Positions 5,741-12,923 of a DNA stretch of 13,399 nt are shown here, in pieces. Under the pieces are notes generated by a model. That model searched no databases and was not told the origin of the DNA. It worked only from the letters and a program-made list of their open reading frames with translations. Source of the stretch: an uncultured Collinsella sp. (lineage in GTDB: Bacteria; Actinomycetota; Coriobacteriia; Coriobacteriales; Coriobacteriaceae). A program made the translations under genes and the position numbers. Positions within the stretch are counted from its first letter, which is position 1; each line of letters opens with the position of its first letter. The DNA lies in contig USHS01000012.1 in NCBI GenBank assembly GCA_900554585.1, forward strand, positions 1-13,399, in the 5' to 3' direction.

Positions 5741-7114
5741 CTAAACCCCAGACCTCCGCACCGAGATAAACAGCAGCAGAATCAGCACGACGGAGATGCC
5801 GAGCGATGCCGTCATGCCCGCCTGGAACGAGGGCGACACCGCAACGAGCGCTCCGAAGACCGCAATGCCCAGCGCACCGCCCACCTGACGCAGCGTATTG
5901 AAGACAGCGCTCGCCACACCACCGTGCTCCGCTCCGGCGCTCTTGAGCACCAGGCTCGCCAGACACGGCGTGGTGAGGGCACCACCCAGGCCGACGATAC
6001 ACACGGCAGCGGAAACCGCGATACTCGACATGACGCCACCGCAAACCACGAACATGCCGTAGCCCACAAAGAGTACGGCCATACCGGCCGAAAGCGAGAA
6101 CCGCATGCCGCGCGAGCCCGTCAGCCGGTCGCTGAGTAGATTGCCGATAACCGACGTCACGGCCGCGGGCGCAAACGCAAGACCGCACATGAGCGGTGAG
6201 GCGCCCAGCCCCTGCTGCAGGAACAGCGTGCTCAAGAAGATCATGCCGTTCCAGCTGAGGATCATCGAGAAGCCGCCGTACAGCGCAATCCGCATGCCCT
6301 CCGACTCAAAAAGCGTAAGCGGCATCATGGGGTGCTCAGCATGCTGCTGACGTGCCACGAACGCAATGCAGCCGATGGCGCCGACCAGCATGCATGCCAA
6401 CGGGAGCGGCGCTAGGAAGCCCTGGCCACCGGCCTCAATGACCCCGCAGGTCAAACCGCCTATTCCCGCGATTGCGAGCACCTGGCTCGGCATGTCGAAC
6501 GGAACGGGCCGCGTGGGCGACGTTGGCAAGTGGCGCGCCATCAAAAGAACGACCGCGCAAACCGGCACGTTGATCGCGAAGACCCAGCCCCAGTGGATGG
6601 GGACGAGAAGACCGCCAAGCAGAGGCCCGCACGCTGTGGCAGCCGAGCCGCCAATGCCCCAGATAGCCAGCGCACGGGAGCGCGCACGTTCTACCAGATA
6701 CGCCTCGTTGATGAGCGACATGGACGAAGGCAAGGTCAGGGCGCCGGCGATGCCCAGCGCCACACGCCCCAAAACGAGCATCGGCACGCTGTTCGCAAGC
6801 GCGCAGATGAGTGAGGCAACCGCAAAACCCGCCATACCCGCAATGAACACGCGCTTTGCGCCCAGACGGTCGGAGATGTTGCCGGCACATAGCAGGAGCA
6901 TGGCGAGCGGCATCGTATAGCCGTCGACGATCCATTGCTGCGCCGCCATGCCGCCACCGAGCTCAGCTTCGATGGTGGGCAGCGCCACGTTGGTGATGAG
7001 CGTGTCCATGCAGATGAGGAACATCGCGATAGAGGCGACGTAGGCAGGAAGAGGGCCTTCCGCACCCCAAACGGATGCGGAAGGAACGGCCTTGGACTTG
7101 GGTTCTGCGCGCAT
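5741..7114 (-). CDS. MFS transporter, DHA2 (EmrB/QacA-like) drug:H+ antiporter family
   Basis: This 457-residue integral membrane protein has about 14 hydrophobic segments, the DHA2 pattern, and is slightly shorter than most members. Family motifs are visible: MDTLITNVALP (36-46, the DHA2 LDxTIVNVALP motif in TM1), motif A GNISDRLGAKRVF (78-90), GRVALGIAGALTLPSS (116-131), and motif C GPLLGGLL (163-170) typical of antiporters. It would export small organic compounds using the proton gradient; the substrate cannot be read from sequence. The ATG at 7114 overlaps the stop of the aldo/keto reductase by one base (TAATG), with AAAGG ten bases upstream inside that gene, so the two are translationally coupled. 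It is probably under the LysR-type regulator at 8107-9000 and ends before the terminator at 5616-5648. Its last codons abut the EF-G tail copy. Confidence 0.92.
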   Translation of the reverse strand: MRAEPKSKAVPSASVWGAEGPLPAYVASIAMFLICMDTLITNVALPTIEAELGGGMAAQQWIVDGYTMPLAMLLLCAGNISDRLGAKRVFIAGMAGFAVASLICALANSVPMLVLGRVALGIAGALTLPSSMSLINEAYLVERARSRALAIWGIGGSAATACGPLLGGLLVPIHWGWVFAINVPVCAVVLLMARHLPTSPTRPVPFDMPSQVLAIAGIGGLTCGVIEAGGQGFLAPLPLACMLVGAIGCIAFVARQQHAEHPMMPLTLFESEGMRIALYGGFSMILSWNGMIFLSTLFLQQGLGASPLMCGLAFAPAAVTSVIGNLLSDRLTGSRGMRFSLSAGMAVLFVGYGMFVVCGGVMSSIAVSAAVCIVGLGGALTTPCLASLVLKSAGAEHGGVASAVFNTLRQVGGALGIAVFGALVAVSPSFQAGMTASLGISVVLILLLFISVRRSGV

Positions 7115-7983
7115 TACTCATGCACCTTTACGCTGTGACGCATGCGCACAGACTCCACCGTGTCGTTTCCGGCGAACAGCGTGGGGCCCAGATCGAGCTC
7201 GGCAACCGCAGCCATCTCGGCATCGGTAAGCTCGAAATCGAAGAGGTCCAGGTTCTCACGCATACGATCGGCGTGCGTGGACTTAACCAGCACGATGTTT
7301 CCACGCTGGAGGTTCCACCTCAGCGCGACCTGGGCGGCGGACTTCCCGTGCGCCTTGGCGACGGCGACGAGCGTCGGGTTCGTAAAGATGCCGTTCTTGC
7401 CCTCGGCCAGCGGCGCCCACGCCTCGGTCTTGGTGCCGAACTCGTCGTTTGCGGCGATGTCATCCATGCGCTGGTTGAACGGATGGACCTCAATCTGGTT
7501 AATCATGGGCGCAATGCGACTCGTCAGGCACAGATCGGCCAGGCGGCCCGCCTTGAAGTTGCAGACGCCGATAGCGCGAATGCGGCCGGCATCATAGAGC
7601 TCCTCCATGGCGCGCCAGCTGCCGTAGTAGTCGCCCAGCGGCTGATGGATCAGGTACAGGTCGAGGTAATCCAAGCCAAGCTTTTCCATCGAAGTCTCGA
7701 AGGCGCGCATGGTCGCACCATAGCCGGCGTCCTGTACCCACACCTTCGTAGTAATGAACAACTCCTCGCGCGGGACACCGCAACGCGCGATGGCAGCGCC
7801 AACGGCCTCCTCGTTGTAGTAAGCCGCAGCCGTATCGATATGGCGATACCCTGCGGCAATCGCGTCGACGACCGCCTGCTCGCACTGGGCCGCGTCGGGA
7901 ATCTGGTAGACGCCAAAGCCGGTCTGCGGGATGCACACACCGTTGGCAAGCTTTACGGACGGAACAGTAATAGCTGTACTCAT
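7114..7983 (-). CDS. Aldo/keto reductase (AKR, 2,5-diketogluconate reductase-like)
   Basis: This 289-residue cytosolic NAD(P)H-dependent oxidoreductase has typical AKR length. The catalytic tetrad is intact: D50 and Y55 in HIDTAAAYYNEEAVG (48-62), K80 in TTKVW, and H113 in LIHQP. The usual Gly after the catalytic Tyr is a second Tyr (Y56). The cofactor-binding segment VLVKSTHADRMREN (231-244) is as expected for the family, with the K-S pair that contacts the NADPH 2'-phosphate. It should reduce aldehydes or ketones to alcohols; the physiological substrate is unknown. The ATG at 7983 has AAAGGG five bases upstream. It is first in a two-gene operon with the MFS transporter (one-base overlap) and diverges from a LysR-type gene, suggesting an inducible pathway for detoxifying or modifying a carbonyl compound and exporting the product. 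Confidence 0.94.
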   Translation of the reverse strand: MSTAITVPSVKLANGVCIPQTGFGVYQIPDAAQCEQAVVDAIAAGYRHIDTAAAYYNEEAVGAAIARCGVPREELFITTKVWVQDAGYGATMRAFETSMEKLGLDYLDLYLIHQPLGDYYGSWRAMEELYDAGRIRAIGVCNFKAGRLADLCLTSRIAPMINQIEVHPFNQRMDDIAANDEFGTKTEAWAPLAEGKNGIFTNPTLVAVAKAHGKSAAQVALRWNLQRGNIVLVKSTHADRMRENLDLFDFELTDAEMAAVAELDLGPTLFAGNDTVESVRMRHSVKVHE

Positions 7984-8021
7984 AAGAACCCTTTCGTGTG
8001 AGGTTTTTACTGTTGGCAGCT

Positions 8022-8050
8022 ATACTAGTTACTCGATATACCTGTGTGAA
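8022..8050 (-). promoter_or_regulatory. Candidate promoter of the aldo/keto reductase operon
   Basis: On the minus strand TTCACA (complement of 8045-8050; 5 of 6 to TTGACA) is 17 bases from TAGTAT (complement of 8022-8027; 4 of 6 to TATAAT). Transcription would start near 8015, giving a leader of about 30 bases before the ATG at 7983. Position and spacing are right for a sigma-70-type promoter; activity is inferred. Confidence 0.55.
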
Positions 8051-8054
8051 TTTG

Positions 8055-8069
8055 CATATTTGTAATATG
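8055..8069. promoter_or_regulatory. Candidate LysR-type regulator site (proximal palindrome)
   Basis: CATATT-TGT-AATATG is a perfect 6-3-6 palindrome. Its centre (8062) lies about 47 bases upstream of the inferred start of the reductase operon and four bases beyond its -35 box. This fits the activation-type site of LysR regulators. It lacks a symmetric T-N11-A box, so the assignment rests on position and symmetry. Confidence 0.45.
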
Positions 8070-8072
8070 GTG

Positions 8073-8094
8073 TTAGGTATTGACTAATACCAAA
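8073..8094. promoter_or_regulatory. Candidate LysR-type regulator site (distal palindrome, autoregulation)
   Basis: GGTATT-GACT-AATACC (8076-8091) is a perfect 6-4-6 palindrome; two more pairs (8073-8074 with 8093-8094) extend it across one mismatch. Its centre lies about 68 bases upstream of the inferred reductase start, the usual place of the LysR recognition site. It abuts the regulator's own ribosome binding site (GGAG, 8095-8098), so binding could also limit the regulator's own expression. Confidence 0.5.
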
Positions 8095-8106
8095 GGAGCG
8101 TTGAGC

Positions 8107-9000
8107 ATGTACGACAGAAGACTCGAAGCCATCGTTGCCGCCGCAGAGCAAGGCAGTTTTTCCAAGGCAGCCGCGAAGCTCCATCTTTCGACACCCTCGC
8201 TCGCCAAACAGATCGACACCTTTGAGGCGGAGCACGGGATCGCGCTGTTCGAGCGCTCGCACCACGGCGTCTCGCTCACGCCCGCAGGCGCCTCACTCGT
8301 AGAGGACGCGCGCGCCGTGATGCGCCTGTCCAGCGACTCGCTGCGCCGTGCGCGCGAATGCTCGTCGGGCACAGACGGCGTTGTGAGGCTCGGTGTCTCG
8401 ATGCTGTGCCCCGCTCGCAAAACACTCGATGCATGGCCGCATATCCACGGCATCGACCCCTCATTGAAGATGGAACTCGTGCCCGTTGGCGACCTCTACG
8501 ATGACCGTTTGGGCATTGTTCGCAACCTGGGCACCGACGTCGACATTGTTCAGACGACGTATTCGTCAAAGCGATGGGGAGGACTGTGCCAGGCTATGCC
8601 CATGGGTAACGCGGCTCTTGCCGTTGACGTTCCGCGGGTGAGCCCGCTGTCTCAAAAGTCCGCCCTCACCATTGACGACCTCGCGGGGCAGCGCGTGCAT
8701 ATCTTGCGACACGCCTCGGATGTCATGGACGACCTCCGCGACCGCCTCGCCGCAGACCCGCGCATCTCCGTCATCGACGTGTCCACCTACACCCTCAGCC
8801 TGTACAACGAGTGCGCCGAGTCGGGCGGAGCGATCATCACGTCGGGCGCGTGGTCGGGCCAGCATCCGGCGCTGACAACCGTCCCCCTCGCGGAGGAAAT
8901 CATCGGGCCTTGCGTTTTGCTCTATCCAAACGAGCCTTCCGAGGCGGTCCAGCGATTCGTGGATGCGTTCATGCGCCTGCTTGAGCAAGACGCCCAATAG
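8107..9000 (+). CDS. LysR-family transcriptional regulator
   Basis: The 297-residue product has the standard LysR length. Residues 1-60 form the winged helix-turn-helix, with the typical EQGSFSKAAAKLHLSTPSLAKQI (14-36) and ALFERSHHGVSLTPAG (46-61). A linker helix to about 85 and a type 2 periplasmic-binding-like effector domain (about 91-290) follow. I chose the ATG at 8107 because AAAGGAG (8092-8098) is eight bases upstream and MYDRRLEAIV is a normal LysR N-terminus; in-frame TTG codons at 8080 and 8101 precede it but lack such a site. It diverges from the aldo/keto reductase-MFS operon and is its probable regulator, activating when a small-molecule ligand binds. It converges on the EF-G-like gene. 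Confidence 0.94.
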   Translation: MYDRRLEAIVAAAEQGSFSKAAAKLHLSTPSLAKQIDTFEAEHGIALFERSHHGVSLTPAGASLVEDARAVMRLSSDSLRRARECSSGTDGVVRLGVSMLCPARKTLDAWPHIHGIDPSLKMELVPVGDLYDDRLGIVRNLGTDVDIVQTTYSSKRWGGLCQAMPMGNAALAVDVPRVSPLSQKSALTIDDLAGQRVHILRHASDVMDDLRDRLAADPRISVIDVSTYTLSLYNECAESGGAIITSGAWSGQHPALTTVPLAEEIIGPCVLLYPNEPSEAVQRFVDAFMRLLEQDAQ

Positions 9001-9028
9001 GAGACGCGTATTCGCCCTTCCCCGCACG

Positions 9029-9065
9029 AAAAAGGAGGCGATGGAACCTCTCCCATCGCCTCCTT
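9029..9065 (-). terminator. Terminator between converging LysR-type and EF-G-like genes
   Basis: A perfect 13-base stem (9032-9044 with 9053-9065) has an 8-base loop. On the minus strand it ends in five T (complement of 9029-9033), a good rho-independent terminator for the EF-G-like gene, whose stop is at 9121. On the plus strand only two T follow, so it may also work, more weakly, for the LysR-type gene ending at 9000. Confidence 0.9.
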
Positions 9066-9120
9066 CGTCACCACGGCCACGGTTGTCGTAGTCGGGCCGG
9101 GGACATCCGAGGTGCCAGCC

Positions 9121-11202
9121 CTAGCGTCCCTGGGTGCGGCCCTCGTCGTAGCGCTCGACCAGTTTGGCCTGAACGTCGTAGGGCACCTGCTCATAGCCAG
9201 CCGGCTTCATGGTAAAGTCGCCCGTGCCGCGCGTGATGGAACGCAGGCGTGTCGAGTAATCCGTCAGCTCGGCAAGAGGTGCCTGGGCAATGACCACGGT
9301 ATCGCCGCGTTCGTCGGTCTCCATGCCCGTTACGCGACCGCGCGAGGCGGAGATGTCGCCCATCACGGCGCCGGCATAGCTCTCGGGGATGGTCACCGTG
9401 ATTTCCTCGATGGGCTCCAGCACCACCGGATCGGCGTCGGCACACGCCTTGCGCAGGCCGATGCGGGCCGCCGCACGGAATGCCATCTCGTTGGAGTCGA
9501 CGCTGTGATACGAACCGTCATACACGGCGACACGGATGCCCGTAAGCGGATAACCGGCGATAATGCCGTCCTTCATGGTCTCCTGAACGCCCTTGTCCAC
9601 GGCGGGAATCAGCGAGCGCGGGATGCGGCCGCCCACGACCTCGTCCACAAACTCATAGCCGTCGCTCGTACCGTCGGGCCCAATGAGCGGCTCCACGCGC
9701 AGCCAGCAGTCGCCATACTGACCGGCGCCGCCGGTCTGCTTCTTGTGGCGGCCCTGGGCGCTTGCCGTGCGGCGAATAGTCTCGCGATACGGAATGCGAA
9801 TCGGCACGCTCTTGGCCGCAACTTTGGTACGGTCCTCCAGGCGGTTGAGCAGCACCGATACCTGCGCCTCGCCCACGGCAGAGATAATGGTCTGACCCGT
9901 CTCCTCGTCGCGATCGATGCTCATGGTCGGGTCGGCCTTGCAGGCTTTCTCGATAAACGTGTAGAGTTTTTCCTCGTCGCCGCGGTTCTCAGCCTCGATG
10001 GCGATGCGATACTGCGAGTTGGGGAACTTGAATGCCGCGGCCTCGACCTTACCGGTGATGGAGAGCGTGTCACCCGTCTCGGCAGCTAACTTGGGCGCCA
10101 CGATAATGTCGCCCGCATAGGCATGCCCGACCTCGGTCATGTCGCGCCCGCACATCACATACAGGTGAGCCAGACGATCGCTCTTGCGCGTACGCGCGTT
10201 GACCAGCTCAAGACCCGGCTCAAGCGTGCCCGTCAGCACCTTGATAAAGCTGATGCGGCCCTGCTGCGGGTCGGCCAGCGTCTTAAACACAAATGCCACC
10301 GGACGGTCATCGTCACTCGAAATCTTGAGCGAGTTGCCATCGATGAGCGGCATCTCGCCGTAGTCGGTCGGCGCCGGGAAGTACGTGGCAATGTCGTCCA
10401 TCAGCGAGTTGACGCCCTGCTCCTTAATGCAGTCGCCCGCAAAGACCGGCACAAAGATGCGCTCGGCGATCGCCTTCGACAGCAGGCCCTCAAGCTCCTC
10501 CTGGGTCAGCGTCTCCTCGCCCTCCAGGTACTTCATCATCAGCTCATCGTCAGCCTCGGCCACCAACTCGCACAGGTGATCATGGGCCTCCTCGGCCTGG
10601 GCACGATACTCCTCGGGGATCTCCGACTCAACGGCCTCGGTGCCGTTGCAATGGCGCGCCTTCATGCGCACCAGGTCGATAATGCCGTCAAAGTCCTCGC
10701 CCTCGCCCCAGGGAAGAGTCACGGCGCCCAGGCGCGTACCAAAGCGCTCCTGCAGCAGGTTCATCGTGGTCGCAAAGCTGGCCTCGGAGCGCGACAAGCG
10801 GTTTACGAACACCGCACGCGCCAGACGCAGGTCTTCGGCGGCATACCAGAGCTTAACCGTCGTCGGCTGCGGGCCGGCCTCGGCGTCGACCACAAACAGA
10901 GCCGTCTCGCAGACGCTCATCGCGGCAAAGGCGTCGCCGATAAAATCGGGATAGCACGGGGCATCGAGCACGTTGATGCGGACGCCCTTCCAGTCGATCG
11001 GCGCGATGGTCGTCGAGATGGAGAATGAACGCTTGACCTCTTCGGGGTCATAGTCGAGCGTGGGCTTGGTGCCGTCGTGGCCGCCCAGGCGGGCGGTCTT
11101 GCCGGAAAGGTGGAGCATGGCCTCGGCGAGTGAAGTCTTGCCCACCCCGCCTTGGCCTACGAGCACCACGTTCCTTACATTGCCGGTCTTGGGAGCACCC
11201 AT
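9121..11202 (-). CDS. Elongation factor G-like translational GTPase (EF-G2 type)
   Basis: The 693-residue product has the full EF-G domain order: G domain with G' insert (about 10-280), domain II (about 300-385), domain III (about 395-470), domain IV with RHKKQTGGAGQYGDCW (485-500) and RSLIPAVDKGVQE (529-541), and domain V (about 597-680). It belongs to the EF-G-like group of actinobacteria and is neither canonical FusA nor a Tet(M)-type protection protein. The P-loop is GQGGVGKT (16-23). Other GTPase motifs are altered: the usual DTPGHxDF reads DAPCYPDF (80-87), so the G3 Gly is Cys and the catalytic His is Tyr, and the usual NKxD reads NRLS (134-137). GTP use and a role in translocation are therefore uncertain. 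The start ATG at 11202 has AAGGAGGT (complement of 11207-11214) four bases upstream; the frame is open further up but without homology. It is monocistronic, ending at the 9029-9065 terminator. Confidence 0.92.
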   Translation of the reverse strand: MGAPKTGNVRNVVLVGQGGVGKTSLAEAMLHLSGKTARLGGHDGTKPTLDYDPEEVKRSFSISTTIAPIDWKGVRINVLDAPCYPDFIGDAFAAMSVCETALFVVDAEAGPQPTTVKLWYAAEDLRLARAVFVNRLSRSEASFATTMNLLQERFGTRLGAVTLPWGEGEDFDGIIDLVRMKARHCNGTEAVESEIPEEYRAQAEEAHDHLCELVAEADDELMMKYLEGEETLTQEELEGLLSKAIAERIFVPVFAGDCIKEQGVNSLMDDIATYFPAPTDYGEMPLIDGNSLKISSDDDRPVAFVFKTLADPQQGRISFIKVLTGTLEPGLELVNARTRKSDRLAHLYVMCGRDMTEVGHAYAGDIIVAPKLAAETGDTLSITGKVEAAAFKFPNSQYRIAIEAENRGDEEKLYTFIEKACKADPTMSIDRDEETGQTIISAVGEAQVSVLLNRLEDRTKVAAKSVPIRIPYRETIRRTASAQGRHKKQTGGAGQYGDCWLRVEPLIGPDGTSDGYEFVDEVVGGRIPRSLIPAVDKGVQETMKDGIIAGYPLTGIRVAVYDGSYHSVDSNEMAFRAAARIGLRKACADADPVVLEPIEEITVTIPESYAGAVMGDISASRGRVTGMETDERGDTVVIAQAPLAELTDYSTRLRSITRGTGDFTMKPAGYEQVPYDVQAKLVERYDEGRTQGR

Positions 11203-11442
11203 GATGACCTCCTTGCAGGGCCGCGCGCAATGCGCGACGCCAACGGGGAGAGTTCGCGGTCGGTGCCGTCCCGGGAGCAGCATGGTCGGCAGCCGAGCCG
11301 ACTCACCCTCCAAATGTCCTATGCCACCACCCTACCCTCACGGGCGACCGTCCATGCACACCTTTCGGCACACGTATGAATACAAGCGGCGAGAGGAAGA
11401 AACAGGCTTGTGAGGCGATTATTGAACCCCGTCGATGTAAAC
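11203..11442. other. Intergenic region upstream of the EF-G-like gene
   Basis: No credible gene is seen. It must hold the promoter of the EF-G-like gene, but I could not pick a convincing -10/-35 pair on the minus strand. Small inverted repeats are present: CGCGC-AAT-GCGCG (11224-11236), just upstream of the ribosome binding site, and GTCGGC-N6-GCCGAC (11285-11302). Either could be a leader hairpin or a protein site; nothing further can be supported. Confidence 0.5.
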
Positions 11443-11479
11443 AAAAAGCCGCCACAGACCGTAAGACCTGCGGCGGCTT
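11443..11479 (-). terminator. Rho-independent terminator of the amino acid ABC operon
   Basis: The stem pairs 11446-11453 with 11472-11479 (8 bases) and continues with 11455-11457 to 11468-11470. The A/C mismatch between the two parts becomes G-U in minus-strand RNA, giving a continuous 12-pair stem. On the minus strand a T-run (complement of 11443-11447) follows. It lies about 35 bases after the stop of the ATPase gene at 11513. Confidence 0.9.
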
Positions 11480-11512
11480 CACCTCAATTAATAGTTGAGT
11501 AAATACCTGAGC

Positions 11513-12277
11513 CTACCCCTCGATACGGCTCAAGAACTCACGCGTGCGCTGCTCGCGCGGATGGTCGATAACCTGCTCGGCAGGCCCCTCCTCGACAATG
11601 CGGCCGCCGTCCATAAAGACCACGCGGTCGGCAACATCGCGCGCAAACTGCATCGCGTGGGTCACGATCACCATCGTCATGTTCTGCGCAGCGAGGTCCT
11701 TAATGACACGCAGCACCTCGGCCGTCAGCTCGGGATCGAGCGCCGAGGTCGGCTCGTCAAAGAACAAGATCTCCGGGTCGAGCGCCAAGGCGCGGGCAAT
11801 ACTCACGCGCTGCTGCTGACCGCCCGAAAGCTCACACGGAACCTTGTTTTCGTTGCCCACAAGCCCCATCTGAGCAATCAATTCATGCGCACGAGCTTCC
11901 GCCTGCTCGCGCGGGCGCTTAAGCACGCGGATCGGCGCGTCGATGATGTTTTTCATCACGGTATAGTGCGGGAACAGGTTGTAATTTTGGAACACCAGGC
12001 CGAATCGCGAGCGCGCCTGTTTGGGCACATCGCCCTTCGCATAGACCGCGCCCGAGCCCGCATCCGTCGCAACGGCAAGGTCGCCAAACGAGAGTGAGCC
12101 TCCGTCGAGTGTCTCGAGCAGCGTGGCACACCGCAGCAGCGTGGACTTGCCGCCACCCGAAGGCCCGATAATCGCCACGACCTCGCCACGCTTCACCTCA
12201 AGCGAGATATCCTTGAGCACCTCATTGCCACCAAACGCCTTGCGCGCGTTCGATATTTTCATTACCGAATTAATCAT
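11513..12277 (-). CDS. Polar amino acid ABC transporter ATP-binding protein (GlnQ/HisP-like)
   Basis: This 254-residue ATPase powers amino acid import from the cytoplasmic face. All ABC motifs are intact: Walker A GPSGGGKST (38-46), Q-loop Q97, signature LSGGQQQ (150-156), Walker B ILFFDE (170-175), D-loop SALD (178-181) and switch H207. FQNYNLFPHYTVMKNI (96-111) is characteristic of the polar amino acid (PAAT) family. I kept the ATG at 12277, which overlaps the permease gene by eight bases and has a weak GGAT upstream; a second ATG at 12262 would give a start at MKIS. It is the last gene of the binding protein-permease-ATPase operon, before the terminator at 11443-11479. An insert at about 68-88 (DLAVATDAGSGAVYAKGDVPK) is longer than in GlnQ and may be a local peculiarity. 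The substrate is unknown. Confidence 0.95.
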   Translation of the reverse strand: MINSVMKISNARKAFGGNEVLKDISLEVKRGEVVAIIGPSGGGKSTLLRCATLLETLDGGSLSFGDLAVATDAGSGAVYAKGDVPKQARSRFGLVFQNYNLFPHYTVMKNIIDAPIRVLKRPREQAEARAHELIAQMGLVGNENKVPCELSGGQQQRVSIARALALDPEILFFDEPTSALDPELTAEVLRVIKDLAAQNMTMVIVTHAMQFARDVADRVVFMDGGRIVEEGPAEQVIDHPREQRTREFLSRIEG

Positions 12278-12923
12278 GGTAGTAATCCAATTTTGTCTCG
12301 GCCGCGCCCAGCAGCATCTCGACGACGAAGTTAAAGACCCAGTAAATCAGCGCCGCGATCGCAAACGGCACCATGCTCACCTGCGAGGCGACCAGCGCCT
12401 TAGCCGTCGAGAACATCTCCCCCACGCCGATGGCAAACGCCAGCGACGTGTCCTTGACCAGCGTGATGATCTCGTTGCCCATCGCCGGCAGAATACGCTT
12501 GGCGACTTGCGGCATCACAATGTACAAAAATGTCTGCAGACGCGAATAGCCCAGCACCTCGGCTGCCTCGTATTGACCGCGCGGAATGGACTGCAAGCCC
12601 GAGCGATAGATTTCGGCAAAGTAGCCGGCGTAGTTGATGATGAACGCCACAACGCACGCCGTCCACTTGGAATCGGGCGTGAGCGAAATGCCGAACACGT
12701 AATACGGGGCAAAGTAGATGGCAAACATCTGCAGCATGAGCGGCGTGCCGCGCATGACCGAAATGTAGATGCGCGCAATCCAGCGAAGCGGCGCGACCTT
12801 GCTCATGCGCATGAACGCCACGGGGATTCCCAGGGGAATCGACCCGAGCAGCGTCAGCACAAACAGCTGCAAGCTGACCAAGAATCCCTGGCCAAGCATC
12901 TGCATCATGACCTGAATAGACAT
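12270..12923 (-). CDS. Polar amino acid ABC transporter permease (GlnP/HisM-like)
   Basis: The 217-residue inner membrane protein has about five hydrophobic segments, normal for PAAT permeases. MRGTPLMLQMF is the conserved RGTPLxxQ motif. The EAA loop that contacts the ATPase is clear: EIYRSGLQSIPRGQYEAAEVLGYS, followed by the family's MPQVAKRILPAMGNEIITLVKDTSL region (given in part here by name only because of its length). I chose the ATG at 12923, which overlaps the binding-protein stop by one base (TAATG), rather than the in-frame TTG at 12938, which has no ribosome binding site. The gene overlaps the ATPase gene by eight bases. It is expected to act as a homodimer in the membrane, because no second permease gene is present here. 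Confidence 0.94.
   Translation of the reverse strand: MSIQVMMQMLGQGFLVSLQLFVLTLLGSIPLGIPVAFMRMSKVAPLRWIARIYISVMRGTPLMLQMFAIYFAPYYVFGISLTPDSKWTACVVAFIINYAGYFAEIYRSGLQSIPRGQYEAAEVLGYSRLQTFLYIVMPQVAKRILPAMGNEIITLVKDTSLAFAIGVGEMFSTAKALVASQVSMVPFAIAALIYWVFNFVVEMLLGAAETKLDYYHD

Noticed and set aside
9112..11028. Two long plus-strand frames opposite the EF-G-like gene
   Set aside because: Both are antisense shadows; the minus strand encodes a full-length EF-G-like protein.
11203..11313. N-terminal extension of the EF-G-like gene to 11313
   Set aside because: The extra 37 residues have no homology, and AAGGAGGT lies just before the ATG at 11202.
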